Assembly: GCF_013410655.1 (NCBI RefSeq)
Contig: NZ_JACCFP010000001.1
Coordinates: 1,054,001 to 1,118,000, forward strand
Reading direction: 5' to 3'
Length of the DNA: 64,000 bases
Source of the DNA: Nocardioides thalensis
GTDB taxonomy: Bacteria > Actinomycetota > Actinomycetes > Propionibacteriales > Nocardioidaceae
The translations under genes were made by a program, and so were the position numbers. This document shows positions 26,004-33,877 of this stretch, one piece after another (the stretch's first letter is position 1; every line of letters begins with the position of its first letter). Under the pieces are notes generated by a model, which saw nothing but the letters and a program-made list of their open reading frames with translations, made no database searches and was not told where the DNA came from.

Positions 26004-26552
26004 ATGAACTGGAAGGCCTACCACAACCGGGGCGAGACCCTCCGCGCCGTGATCAACACCGCCAACGTCCGCCGGGACGGCATCCTGCCCCTGGACGTCG
26101 AAGGCGTTTCCGAGACGTTCCGCGACGAGCTCGACCTCCTCGGCGCGCTGCAGCTGAAGTGGCACACCCGCCTCGGCGGCAACATCGAGCAGGTCCTCAG
26201 CGTCCAGCCGATGGACCTCCGCGCCCGGGTGGCGCTCGCCTGGAAGCAGACGGCCGACGAGCTGCCCGGCGTCCGCGCGATCATCGACCACTACCGCGAC
26301 CACCCCGTCGACGACGCGATGGCCAGCGCCATCGCGACGGCCACGGCCAAGGAGCACTACTTCCTCGCCGTCATGGCGGGGCAGTCGGCGCTCGGAGACG
26401 CGAACGCCGCGTGGGTCGGCGCCGAGATCGAGCAGCACGGCCGCAACCTGCACCAGGGCGTCGCGACGTTCGTCGTCGCGCCGGCGGACCGTGAGGAGGA
26501 GCCCAAGCGGCTCAGCCTGCTCGACCGCCTGCGCGCCGTGGTCGCTGCCTGA
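26004..26552 (+). CDS. hypothetical protein, 182 aa
   Basis: ATG 26004 with a strong GAAGGAG site at 25991-25997. Soluble, mostly helical: NWKAYHNRGETLRAVINTAN at the start, a central HTRLGGNIEQVL, then DHYRDHPVDDAMASAIATAT and a C-terminal basic helix LLDRLRAVVAA. No membrane segment, Cys or family motif that I can name. It may be the target of the divergent TetR regulator, because the candidate operator lies between them. Confidence 0.75.
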   Translation: MNWKAYHNRGETLRAVINTANVRRDGILPLDVEGVSETFRDELDLLGALQLKWHTRLGGNIEQVLSVQPMDLRARVALAWKQTADELPGVRAIIDHYRDHPVDDAMASAIATATAKEHYFLAVMAGQSALGDANAAWVGAEIEQHGRNLHQGVATFVVAPADREEEPKRLSLLDRLRAVVAA

Positions 26553-26596
26553 CGCGCGCTGCTGCGTCCCTTCGGCGGCTGGGGGATGATGGCGGG

Positions 26597-27160
26597 GTGA
26601 GTCCCGTCCGTCCCGAGCCCGGCATGCTGCTCGTCGCTGCCCCGACGCTGCTGGACCCCAACTTCGTCGACAGCGTCGTGCTGCTCCTCGACGTCAACCC
26701 CGAGGGGGCGCTCGGCGTCGTCCTCAACCGGCCGAGCGCGCTGCCCGTGTCCGAGGTCCTGGGGGAGTGGGGCGACGTCGTCGAGGAGCCCGAGGTCCTC
26801 TTCCAGGGCGGGCCGGTCTCGACCGACGGTGCCCTGGCCGTGGCGCTGGCGACGCCCGGGGTCGAGGGCACGGTCGGGTTCCAGGCGATCCTCGACCGGC
26901 TGGGCCTGCTGGACCTCGACACGCCGACCGAGCTCGTCGAGGGCACCGTCGACCGGCTCCGCATCTTCGCCGGGTACGCCGGCTGGGGCGCGGCGCAGCT
27001 CGACGACGAGATCGCCGAGGGCGCGTGGTACGTCGTCCCCGCGCTCGTCGAGGACGTGTTCCGCCACGACACGCAGGACTTGTGGCGGGACGTGATGCGA
27101 AGGCAACCGGGTGACCTGGCCTTCCACAGCACTCGGCCCTCCGACCCTGACCTGAACTGA
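26597..27160 (+). CDS. YqgE/AlgH family protein (DUF179)
   Basis: 187 residues from GTG 26597; GATGAT six bases upstream may be a -10. Family features in order: GMLLVAAPTLLDPNFVDSVV, NPEGALGVVLNRPS, EVLFQGGPVSTDGA, RIFAGYAGWGAAQLDDEI and a C-terminal LWRDVMRRQPGD. The role is not settled; in Pseudomonas the homologue affects alginate expression. A 50-bp palindrome follows the stop. Confidence 0.93.
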   Translation: MSPVRPEPGMLLVAAPTLLDPNFVDSVVLLLDVNPEGALGVVLNRPSALPVSEVLGEWGDVVEEPEVLFQGGPVSTDGALAVALATPGVEGTVGFQAILDRLGLLDLDTPTELVEGTVDRLRIFAGYAGWGAAQLDDEIAEGAWYVVPALVEDVFRHDTQDLWRDVMRRQPGDLAFHSTRPSDPDLN

Positions 27161-27163
27161 GCG

Positions 27164-27213
27164 CCGGAGGTTTCGAGGCTCGGCCGCGGGCGGCCTCGCA
27201 CCTCAACCACCGG
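27164..27213. repeat. 50-bp interspersed palindromic element, copy 3
   Basis: Identical in all 50 bases to the copy at 7263-7312, 20 kb away. It lies between two genes on the same strand and ends 10 bp before the -10-like TAGACT of the next gene. Confidence 0.85.
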
Positions 27214-27222
27214 CGAGCCGCG

Positions 27223-27228
27223 TAGACT
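27223..27228 (+). promoter_or_regulatory. putative -10 of DUF3039 gene (leaderless type)
   Basis: TAGACT, 8 nt before the GTG at 27237; no ribosome site between. Confidence 0.45.
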
Positions 27229-27236
27229 CCCTTCTC

Positions 27237-27506
27237 GTGACCACCATCGGATTCTCGACCGACACGGACGTCCGTGAAGACCGGCGGACGGTCCCGACCG
27301 ACGACGGTGACCACGAGCGTTTCTCCCACTACGTGGAGAAGGACAAGCTCACCGAGGCGATGGTGATGGGCACGCCCGTGCGCGCCCTGTGCGGCAAGGT
27401 CTGGGTGCCGAGCCGGGCGCCGGAGAAGTTCCCGGTGTGCCCGGAGTGCAAGGAGATCTGGGAGGGCCTCTCCGACGTTCCCGGCGACAGCGGCTCCGAC
27501 GAGTGA
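27237..27506 (+). CDS. DUF3039 protein
   Basis: 89 residues. Core HERFSHYVEKDKLTEAMVMG is followed by a probable zinc ribbon: RALCGKVWVP and FPVCPECKEIWEGL (Cys-x2-Cys plus an upstream Cys and His). It overlaps the helicase gene by GTGA, an arrangement that I recall as common in actinobacteria. It may be a small nucleic-acid- or protein-binding partner of the helicase. Confidence 0.85.
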   Translation: MTTIGFSTDTDVREDRRTVPTDDGDHERFSHYVEKDKLTEAMVMGTPVRALCGKVWVPSRAPEKFPVCPECKEIWEGLSDVPGDSGSDE

Positions 27507-29269
27507 AGTCGCTCGGACCCGCGTGGCCCGAGCGAGCAGCATGGGGGACAGCACCGTCCCTGCGTGCCTGGCAGTCGGCGGCCCTGCGCGACTACCTCGA
27601 CCGTTCCCCGCGTGACTTCCTCGCGGTCGCGACGCCCGGCGCCGGCAAGACGACCTTCGCGCTGACGGTCGCCGCCGAGCTGCTCGGCCGGCGGGTCGTC
27701 GACCGACTGATCATCGTCGCCCCCACGGAGCACCTCAAGCAGCAGTGGGCCGAGGCCGCGGCGCGGGCCGGCCTGCCGATCGACCCCACGTACTCCGCGG
27801 GCAGCGGGAAGATCTCCAGCGACTACGTCGGCGTCGCGGTGACCTACGCCGGCGTCGCGGTCAACCCGCTCGCGATGCGCATCCGCACCGAGCGGTTCAA
27901 GACGCTGGTCATCCTCGACGAGATCCACCACGCCGGCGACGCGCTGTCGTGGGGCGAGGGCGTGCGCGAGGCCTTCGAGCCCGCTGCGCGCCGGCTAGCC
28001 CTCACCGGCACGCCCTTCCGGTCCGACGTGAACCCGATCCCGTTCGTGACCTACGCGCCGGGGCCCGACGGCGTGAAGCGGTCGGTCGCCGACTACACCT
28101 ACGGCTACGCCGAGGCCCTCGCCGACCACGTCGTCCGGCCGGTCCTCTTCCTCGCCTACTCCGGCAGCATGCAGTGGCGCACCCGGGCCGGTGACGAGGT
28201 CGCGGCCACGCTCGGCGAGCCGCTCACGAAGGACCTGACCAACCAGGCGCTCCGCACCGCGCTCGACCCCGCCGGGTCCTGGATCCCGTCGGTGCTGGCC
28301 GCGGCCGACAAGCGGCTGTCGGAGGTACGCCGCCACGTGCCCGACGCGGGCGGACTCGTGATCGCGACCGACCAGGACTCCGCGCGGTCCTACGCCAAGA
28401 CGCTGAAGGCGATCACCGGCGAGTCGCCGACCGTCGTGCTGTCGGACGAGAAGGCGGCGTCGAAGAAGATCTCCCAGTTCAGCGACGACGACAGCCGCTG
28501 GATGGTCGCGGTCCGGATGGTGTCGGAGGGCGTGGACGTGCCGCGCCTCTCGGTCGGCGTGTGGGCCACGACGACCTCGACGCCGCTGTTCTTCGCGCAG
28601 GCCGTGGGTCGCTTCGTGCGCGCCCGGACCCGCGGCGAGATCGCGTCGGTCTTCCTGCCGTCGGTCCCGAACCTGCTCGGCTTCGCCGCCGAGCTCGAGC
28701 TCGAGCGCGACCACGCCCTCGGCCGGCCGGTCAAGGACGAGGACGACATCTTCGCCGCCGAGGACGACCTGCTGGCGCAGGCGCAGGCGGGGGAGGCCGC
28801 GTCGGCCGAGATGGAGGCACTGCCGTTCGAGGCGCTCGGCTCCGAGGCGCGCTTCGACCACGCCCTCTACGACGGTGCCCAGTTCGGCCACGAGGGCGAG
28901 GTGCACGTCGGGTCGGACGAGGAGATGGACTTCCTCGGCATCCCGGGCCTGCTCGAGCCTGACCAGATGAAGGAGCTCCTGCGCCAGCGGCAGGACTCCC
29001 GCGCGAAGGCGCGGCGCCGTACCTCCGAGACGGAGCGGGCCCCCGACACCGTCGCCGAGGTCGCGACCCACGAGCAGCTCGCCGTCCTGCGGCGGGAGCT
29101 CAACGGGCTCGTCGGCGCCTGGCACCACCGCACCAACCAGCCGCACGGCGTCATCCACTCGGCTCTGCGCAAGGAGTGCGGGGGCCCCGCGGCCGCGGTC
29201 GCCAACGCGGCCCAGCTCCAGCTGCGGATCGACCGGATCCGCGAGTGGGCGATGCGCAAGTCGTCCTAG
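27503..29269 (+). CDS. superfamily 2 DEAD/DEAH-box helicase (DEIH type)
   Basis: 588 residues from the GTG that overlaps the DUF3039 stop. N-terminal RecA domain: SLRAWQSAALRDYLDR (Q-like motif), ATPGAGKTTFAL (Walker A), IVAPTEHLKQQWAEAA (Ia), VILDEIHHAGD (DEIH box), LALTGTPFRSD (III). C-terminal RecA domain: ATDQDSARSYAKTL (IV), VRMVSEGVDVPRLSVGVW (V), FFAQAVGRFVRAR (VI). A C-terminal acidic and helical extension of about 180 residues follows. It resembles XPB/RecG-like bacterial DNA or RNA helicases; the substrate is unknown. Confidence 0.92.
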   Translation: MKSLGPAWPERAAWGTAPSLRAWQSAALRDYLDRSPRDFLAVATPGAGKTTFALTVAAELLGRRVVDRLIIVAPTEHLKQQWAEAAARAGLPIDPTYSAGSGKISSDYVGVAVTYAGVAVNPLAMRIRTERFKTLVILDEIHHAGDALSWGEGVREAFEPAARRLALTGTPFRSDVNPIPFVTYAPGPDGVKRSVADYTYGYAEALADHVVRPVLFLAYSGSMQWRTRAGDEVAATLGEPLTKDLTNQALRTALDPAGSWIPSVLAAADKRLSEVRRHVPDAGGLVIATDQDSARSYAKTLKAITGESPTVVLSDEKAASKKISQFSDDDSRWMVAVRMVSEGVDVPRLSVGVWATTTSTPLFFAQAVGRFVRARTRGEIASVFLPSVPNLLGFAAELELERDHALGRPVKDEDDIFAAEDDLLAQAQAGEAASAEMEALPFEALGSEARFDHALYDGAQFGHEGEVHVGSDEEMDFLGIPGLLEPDQMKELLRQRQDSRAKARRRTSETERAPDTVAEVATHEQLAVLRRELNGLVGAWHHRTNQPHGVIHSALRKECGGPAAAVANAAQLQLRIDRIREWAMRKSS

Positions 29270-29305
29270 GAGTACCGTCCCGGCGGCGGTGACCCAGGCC
29301 ACAAG

Positions 29306-29339
29306 TGAGGCAGGCCTAACTTAGGCTAGGCTCCGCTCT
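29306..29339. promoter_or_regulatory. overlapping iron-dependent repressor boxes
   Basis: Two overlapping 19-bp sites, 29306-29324 and 29321-29339, each match about 13 of 19 positions of the DtxR/IdeR consensus. They contain CAGGCCTAACTTAG and TTAGGCTAGGCT. The second covers the TAGGCT -10 (29327-29332) that sits 8 nt before the ATPase start, so binding would block transcription when iron is plentiful. Confidence 0.65.
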
Positions 29340-29340
29340 C

Positions 29341-30186
29341 GTGACGACGACCGAGACGCTGCCCAGAGCGCTGCGCGGAGCCCTGCAGGGCCAGGACCTC
29401 GTCCTCGGCTACCCCCGGGCGACCGTGGTCCACGGCGTCTCCGTCGAGCTCCGGGCCGGCCGGGTCACCGCCCTCATCGGCCCCAACGGCAGCGGCAAGT
29501 CCACGGTGCTCCGCTCGCTCGCGCGCCTGCACCGGATCGACGCGGGCTCGGTGCGCGTGGGCGGCACCGGAGGGGACCTCGAGGACGCCGCGCCGCTGAG
29601 CGCCAAGGAGTTCGCGCGCCGGGTCACCCTGCTCTCGCAGTCGCGCCCGCACCCGTCGGGGCTCGAGGTGCGCGACGTGGTCGCGTTCGGGCGCCACCCG
29701 CACCGGCGCCGGTTCGCGCCGCTGACCGACGCCGACCGCGCCGCGATCGACCACGCCCTCGACGTCACCGGCGTCGCGTCGATGGCCTCGCGGCCCGTCG
29801 ACCAGCTCTCCGGCGGCGAGCTCCAGCGGGTCTGGCTGGCGTCCTGCCTCGCGCAGGACACCGGCGTGCTGCTGCTCGACGAGCCGACCAACCATCTCGA
29901 CCTGCGCTACCAGGTCGAGACCCTCGATCTGGTCCGCGACCTCGCGGACCACCACGGGACGGCGCTCGGCGTCGTCCTCCACGACCTCAACCACGCGGCG
30001 AGCGTGGCCGACGAGGTCGTCCTGCTCCACCAGGGACGGGTCCGCGCCGCCGGCGCGCCCGCCGAGGTCCTGACCGCGGACCACCTCTCCGAGGTCTACG
30101 GGCTCCCGATCGTCTCGACGGAGGACCCCGAGACCGGGCGCGTCCGCGTCGAGCCCCGGGGCAAGCACCACCGCCGGCGTGACTGA
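29341..30186 (+). CDS. iron-siderophore/heme ABC transporter ATP-binding protein
   Basis: 281 residues. Walker A GPNGSGKST (about residue 48), signature QLSGGELQRVWLASCLAQ, Walker B VLLLDEPTNHLD and the H-loop VVLHDLNHA. Closest in pattern to FepC/FecE/HmuV. It starts at GTG 29341, probably leaderless, beneath iron-repressor boxes. It is the first gene of a three-gene importer in the order ATPase, binding lipoprotein, permease. Confidence 0.93.
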   Translation: MTTTETLPRALRGALQGQDLVLGYPRATVVHGVSVELRAGRVTALIGPNGSGKSTVLRSLARLHRIDAGSVRVGGTGGDLEDAAPLSAKEFARRVTLLSQSRPHPSGLEVRDVVAFGRHPHRRRFAPLTDADRAAIDHALDVTGVASMASRPVDQLSGGELQRVWLASCLAQDTGVLLLDEPTNHLDLRYQVETLDLVRDLADHHGTALGVVLHDLNHAASVADEVVLLHQGRVRAAGAPAEVLTADHLSEVYGLPIVSTEDPETGRVRVEPRGKHHRRRD

Positions 30187-30222
30187 CGCGCCGTCGCCAT
30201 CAATGGAATGACGAGGAACCCG

Positions 30223-31230
30223 ATGAAGACCCGATCGATCGCCGCTGCCCTCGGCCTGGCCGGTGTGGCCACGCTGACCGCCTGTGGCACGACCGAGCCC
30301 GCCGGCAGCGACACCACTCCGGTCGCCAACGACTCCGCCGACTGCTCCGACGTCGAGACCTCGACGGGGCCGGTCAGCCTGACCGACGCCTTCGGCCGCA
30401 AGGTGGAGCTGGAGCAGCCCGCCGAGCGGGTCGCCGTCCTCGAGTGGCAGCAGACCGAGGACGTGCTCTCCCTCTGCCTCAGCCCGGTCGCCGTCGCCGA
30501 CGCCGCCGGCTTCGAGCTGTGGAACTCCTCCGAGGAGCTCCCCGAGGGCGTCGAGGACGTCGGCACGCGCGGCGAGCCGAACCTCGAGGCGCTCTACAAG
30601 ACCAACCCGGACCTGGTGATCATCGAGGCCTACACGCCCGACGACGAGATCATCAAGACGCTCGAGGAGTACGACGTCCCGGTGCTCGCCACCAAGGGTG
30701 CGGACGCCGCCGACCCGATCGGCCAGATGAAGGACACCTTCGAGCTGATCGCGCAGGCCACCGGCCGCGAGGACCGCGCCGATGTCGTGCTCGAGGAGTT
30801 CGACGCCGCCGTCGAGGAGGGCAAGGAGCAGGTCGAGGGCAGCGAGGTCACCGACTTCGTCTACTTCGACGGCTGGGTGCAGGGCGGCAACGTCGCGATC
30901 CGCCCGTTCGGCCAGGGCTCGCTGATGGGCGAGCTCGGTGAGGCGATCGGCCTCACCAACGCCTACGACGGCGAGGTGGACCCGGCGTACGGCCTCGGCC
31001 AGACCGACCTCGAGGGCCTCTCCGAGTACGGCGACGCCACCTGGTTCTACACCGGCACCGAGGACGAGTCCGGCTTCCTCCAGAAGATGCAGCAGAACAA
31101 GATCTGGACGTCGTCGCCGGCCGTCGAGGAGGGACGTGCCCACGCCTTCCCGGAGCACATCTGGACGTTCGGTGGCCCGCGCTCGGCCCAGCAGGTGATC
31201 GACGCGTACGTGGAGATCGTGACCCAGTGA
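30223..31230 (+). CDS. iron-siderophore ABC transporter substrate-binding lipoprotein
   Basis: 335 residues from ATG 30223, with GAGGAAC upstream; ATG 30208 adds five residues. Lipoprotein signal SIAAALGLAGVATLTACGTT (Cys ~21). It then has the FepB/FhuD-like PBP fold: SLTDAFGRKVELEQPAERVA, NLEALYKTNPDLVIIEAYTP and a long backbone helix DPIGQMKDTFELIAQATGRE. It overlaps the permease by GTGA. It captures ferric siderophore (or heme) outside the membrane. Confidence 0.93.
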   Translation: MKTRSIAAALGLAGVATLTACGTTEPAGSDTTPVANDSADCSDVETSTGPVSLTDAFGRKVELEQPAERVAVLEWQQTEDVLSLCLSPVAVADAAGFELWNSSEELPEGVEDVGTRGEPNLEALYKTNPDLVIIEAYTPDDEIIKTLEEYDVPVLATKGADAADPIGQMKDTFELIAQATGREDRADVVLEEFDAAVEEGKEQVEGSEVTDFVYFDGWVQGGNVAIRPFGQGSLMGELGEAIGLTNAYDGEVDPAYGLGQTDLEGLSEYGDATWFYTGTEDESGFLQKMQQNKIWTSSPAVEEGRAHAFPEHIWTFGGPRSAQQVIDAYVEIVTQ

Positions 31231-33341
31231 CCCAGACAGCCACGCCGACCTCGACCGACGACGCCCCCGTCGTCGGTCGGGTCGGCGCGGTCGGCGTCGT
31301 CGGCGCCGGCGGCGCACTGCTGCTGCTGGTCGCCGCGGTCGTGCTGCTGGCCGGGTGGCACGTCACGCAGGGCACCTCGGGCGTCGGCCTGGGCGACCTG
31401 CTCGGGCTGCTGACCGGCGACGACGCCTCCGACGCCACGCCCGTCGGCACCCGCGACATCCTCGTCGGCTCGCGGATCCCGCGCGCCGCGGCCGGGATCG
31501 CGGTCGGCTTCGCCCTCGGTGTCGCGGGCGCGCTGCTCCAGTCGCTCGCGCGCAACGCGATGGCCTCGCCCGACACGCTGGGCGTCACCGGCGGCGCCTA
31601 CTTCGCCGTCACCGTGGTCGCGGCGTTCGGCATCTCCCTCCCGCTGTGGGCCTCCGGGCTCACAGCGTTCGCCGGCGGCATCGCCGCCGCGGCGGTCGTG
31701 CTGGCCCTCTCCGGCGGCGCCGGCACGTCCACCACCCGGCTGATCCTGGCCGGCTCCGCGGTCGCGCTCGCGCTGCAGGCCGGCACCTCGACCCTGCTCA
31801 TCCTGTTCCGCGAGGAGACCACGAGCCTCTTCGCGTGGGGCAGCGGCTCGCTCAACCAGCTGGGACTGACCGCGTTCTGGCAGGCGGCGCCCATCGTCGT
31901 CGTGTGCACGGCGGCCGGCCTGCTCTTGTCGCGCAGGTTCGACCTGCTCGGGCTCGGCGACGACACGGCGGGCGTGCTCGGCGTACCCGTCCGCTCCACG
32001 CGCGTGATGGGCACGGTCCTCGCCGTGCTGCTGATCGCCGCGGCCGTCACCGTCGCCGGGCCGATCGGCTTCGTCGGCCTCTGCGCGCCTGTGATCGCGC
32101 GCCTCCTCGGCCGCCTGGTGCCGGCGTTCCACCGCCACGTGGTGCTGCTGCCCGCCGCCGGTCTGACCGGTGCCGTCATCGTCATCGGTGCCGACGCCCT
32201 GCTGGGCGCGGCCATCGGCGCGGACGAGGCGATCTCGATCCCGACCGGCGTCACGACCACGCTCCTCGGCGCGGTGGTGCTCATCGTCCTCGCGCGCCAG
32301 GGCCGCGACGCCGGCCCGACCCGGCAGCCGCCGGGCACCGGGATGCCCGCTCGGGGGAGGGCGCGCTTCGCCCTCGTCCTCGTGGTCTGCCTCGTCGCCG
32401 CGGCGGCCGCCGGCGTCGTCGGCATGATGGCCGGCGACAGCTGGCTCCGCGCGGGCGACCTGTCCCTCTACCTGACCGGCGACGCGCCCGTGTGGCTGCA
32501 GTTCGTGCTCGACGAGAGGGCGCCGCGCGTCGCGGCCGCGCTGCTCGCTGGAGCCGGGCTCGCCCTGTCGGGCACGCTGGTGCAGGCGACCTGCCGCAAC
32601 CCGCTCGCCGAGCCGGGCATCCTCGGCATCACCGGCGGCGCCGGCGTCGGCGCGGTCCTCATCGTGACCCGCGGCGCCACCGAGGTGCCCAGCCCCACCG
32701 CCGTGCTCGTCGCGGCGGTCGTCGGCGCGCTGGTTGCGTTCGCGCTCGTCTACGGCCTCGCCTGGCGCAACGGCCTCGACGCCGACCGGCTCGTGCTGAT
32801 CGGGATCGGCTTCTGGTACGGCGCGATGGCGCTGGTGACCTACCTGCTCGTCCGGTCGAACCCGTGGGACACCCCGCGCATCTACACCTGGATGTCGGGC
32901 ACGACCTACGGCCGCACCTGGGAGCAGGTGCTGCCGGTCGCGATCGCCGTCGCGGTCGCGGTCCCGCTGACGTGGGTCGTGCGCCGGGAGCTCGACCTGC
33001 TCGCCCTGGATGAGGACACGCCCCGCCTGGTCGGGGTCGGTCTGGAGAAGGTGCGCCTGCTCGTCCTGCTGGTGGCGGCGGTGCTCGCGGCGCTGTGCGT
33101 CTCGGCTGTCGGAGTGGTCGGCTTCGTCGGGCTGGTCGCGCCCCACGCCGCGCGTGCCCTCGTCGGCGGCCGCCACGTCCGGGTGATCCCGGTGGCGGTG
33201 CTGCTCGGCGCGGTGCTGCTCGGCGTCGCCGACCTGGTGGGCCGGACGGTGATCGCCCCGGCGCAGGTCCCGGCGGGCCTCGTGGTCGCGCTGATCGGCG
33301 CGCCGTACTTCGTGTACCTGCTGGCAAGATCGCGAGCATGA
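31227..33341 (+). CDS. fused two-module FecCD-type permease (FhuB-like)
   Basis: 704 residues, twice the size of one FecCD subunit. Two homologous halves (about 35-365 and 375-700) each repeat the family motifs: SRIPRAAAGIAVGFALGVAG then ERAPRVAAALLAGAGLALSG; AGALLQSLARNAMASPDTLG then GTLVQATCRNPLAEPGILG; and GPIGFVGLCAPVIARLL then GVVGFVGLVAPHAARAL. A single gene thus supplies the whole membrane channel, as in E. coli FhuB. It follows the binding protein by GTGA overlap. Confidence 0.93.
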   Translation: MTQTATPTSTDDAPVVGRVGAVGVVGAGGALLLLVAAVVLLAGWHVTQGTSGVGLGDLLGLLTGDDASDATPVGTRDILVGSRIPRAAAGIAVGFALGVAGALLQSLARNAMASPDTLGVTGGAYFAVTVVAAFGISLPLWASGLTAFAGGIAAAAVVLALSGGAGTSTTRLILAGSAVALALQAGTSTLLILFREETTSLFAWGSGSLNQLGLTAFWQAAPIVVVCTAAGLLLSRRFDLLGLGDDTAGVLGVPVRSTRVMGTVLAVLLIAAAVTVAGPIGFVGLCAPVIARLLGRLVPAFHRHVVLLPAAGLTGAVIVIGADALLGAAIGADEAISIPTGVTTTLLGAVVLIVLARQGRDAGPTRQPPGTGMPARGRARFALVLVVCLVAAAAAGVVGMMAGDSWLRAGDLSLYLTGDAPVWLQFVLDERAPRVAAALLAGAGLALSGTLVQATCRNPLAEPGILGITGGAGVGAVLIVTRGATEVPSPTAVLVAAVVGALVAFALVYGLAWRNGLDADRLVLIGIGFWYGAMALVTYLLVRSNPWDTPRIYTWMSGTTYGRTWEQVLPVAIAVAVAVPLTWVVRRELDLLALDEDTPRLVGVGLEKVRLLVLLVAAVLAALCVSAVGVVGFVGLVAPHAARALVGGRHVRVIPVAVLLGAVLLGVADLVGRTVIAPAQVPAGLVVALIGAPYFVYLLARSRA

Positions 33342-33877
33342 CGACGTACGTCGCGTTCCTGCGGGCGATCAACCTCGGCCCCAACCGCAAGTTCCCCAAG
33401 GCCGACATCGTCGCGGCCACGGAGGGCGCGGGCTTCACGGGCGTCGCCACGCACATCAACACCGGCAACGTGCGGCTCGACACCGCGATGCGCTCGCGGG
33501 CGCGGATCGAGCAGGCCCTGGAGACGGCGTACGCCGACCGCGCGGGCTTCGCGGTGCCGACGATCGTGTTCTCCGCCTCCGAGCTGGCCGCGATCGCCGA
33601 CGAGGCGGTGCGGCTCAGCGAGGAGCGCGGCCCGCTCGAGCGGCACTACCTCTACCTGATGAAGTCCGAGCCGGAGGCCGACCGGGTCGCGGCGCTCCTC
33701 GAGCGCGACCGGGCGGTCGACGAGGTCGTGGTGAGCGGGCGCGTGACGCACCTTCTGTTCGGCGCGGGCTACCAGCCCGGTGCCGTCGACCCCTACGGCG
33801 TCGAGAAGGCGCTCGGGGTGGTGGCGACCAACCGCAACCTCAACGTCGTCAGGACCCTTGCTGAGAAGTGGTGCTGA
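33338..33877 (+). CDS. DUF1697 protein
   Basis: 179 residues from the ATG that overlaps the permease stop (ATGA). DUF1697 hallmarks: YVAFLRAINLGPNRKFPKAD, HINTGNVRLDT, VVVSGRVTHLLFG, and a C-terminal TNRNLNVVRTLAEKW. Function unknown. Coupling to an iron importer may be only positional. The last 29 bp overlap the end of the MFS gene on the other strand. Confidence 0.9.
   Translation: MTTYVAFLRAINLGPNRKFPKADIVAATEGAGFTGVATHINTGNVRLDTAMRSRARIEQALETAYADRAGFAVPTIVFSASELAAIADEAVRLSEERGPLERHYLYLMKSEPEADRVAALLERDRAVDEVVVSGRVTHLLFGAGYQPGAVDPYGVEKALGVVATNRNLNVVRTLAEKWC

Noticed and set aside
33338..33877. DUF1697 as a functional part of the iron importer
   Set aside because: Only the ATGA overlap supports it; the family has no known link to iron or transport.
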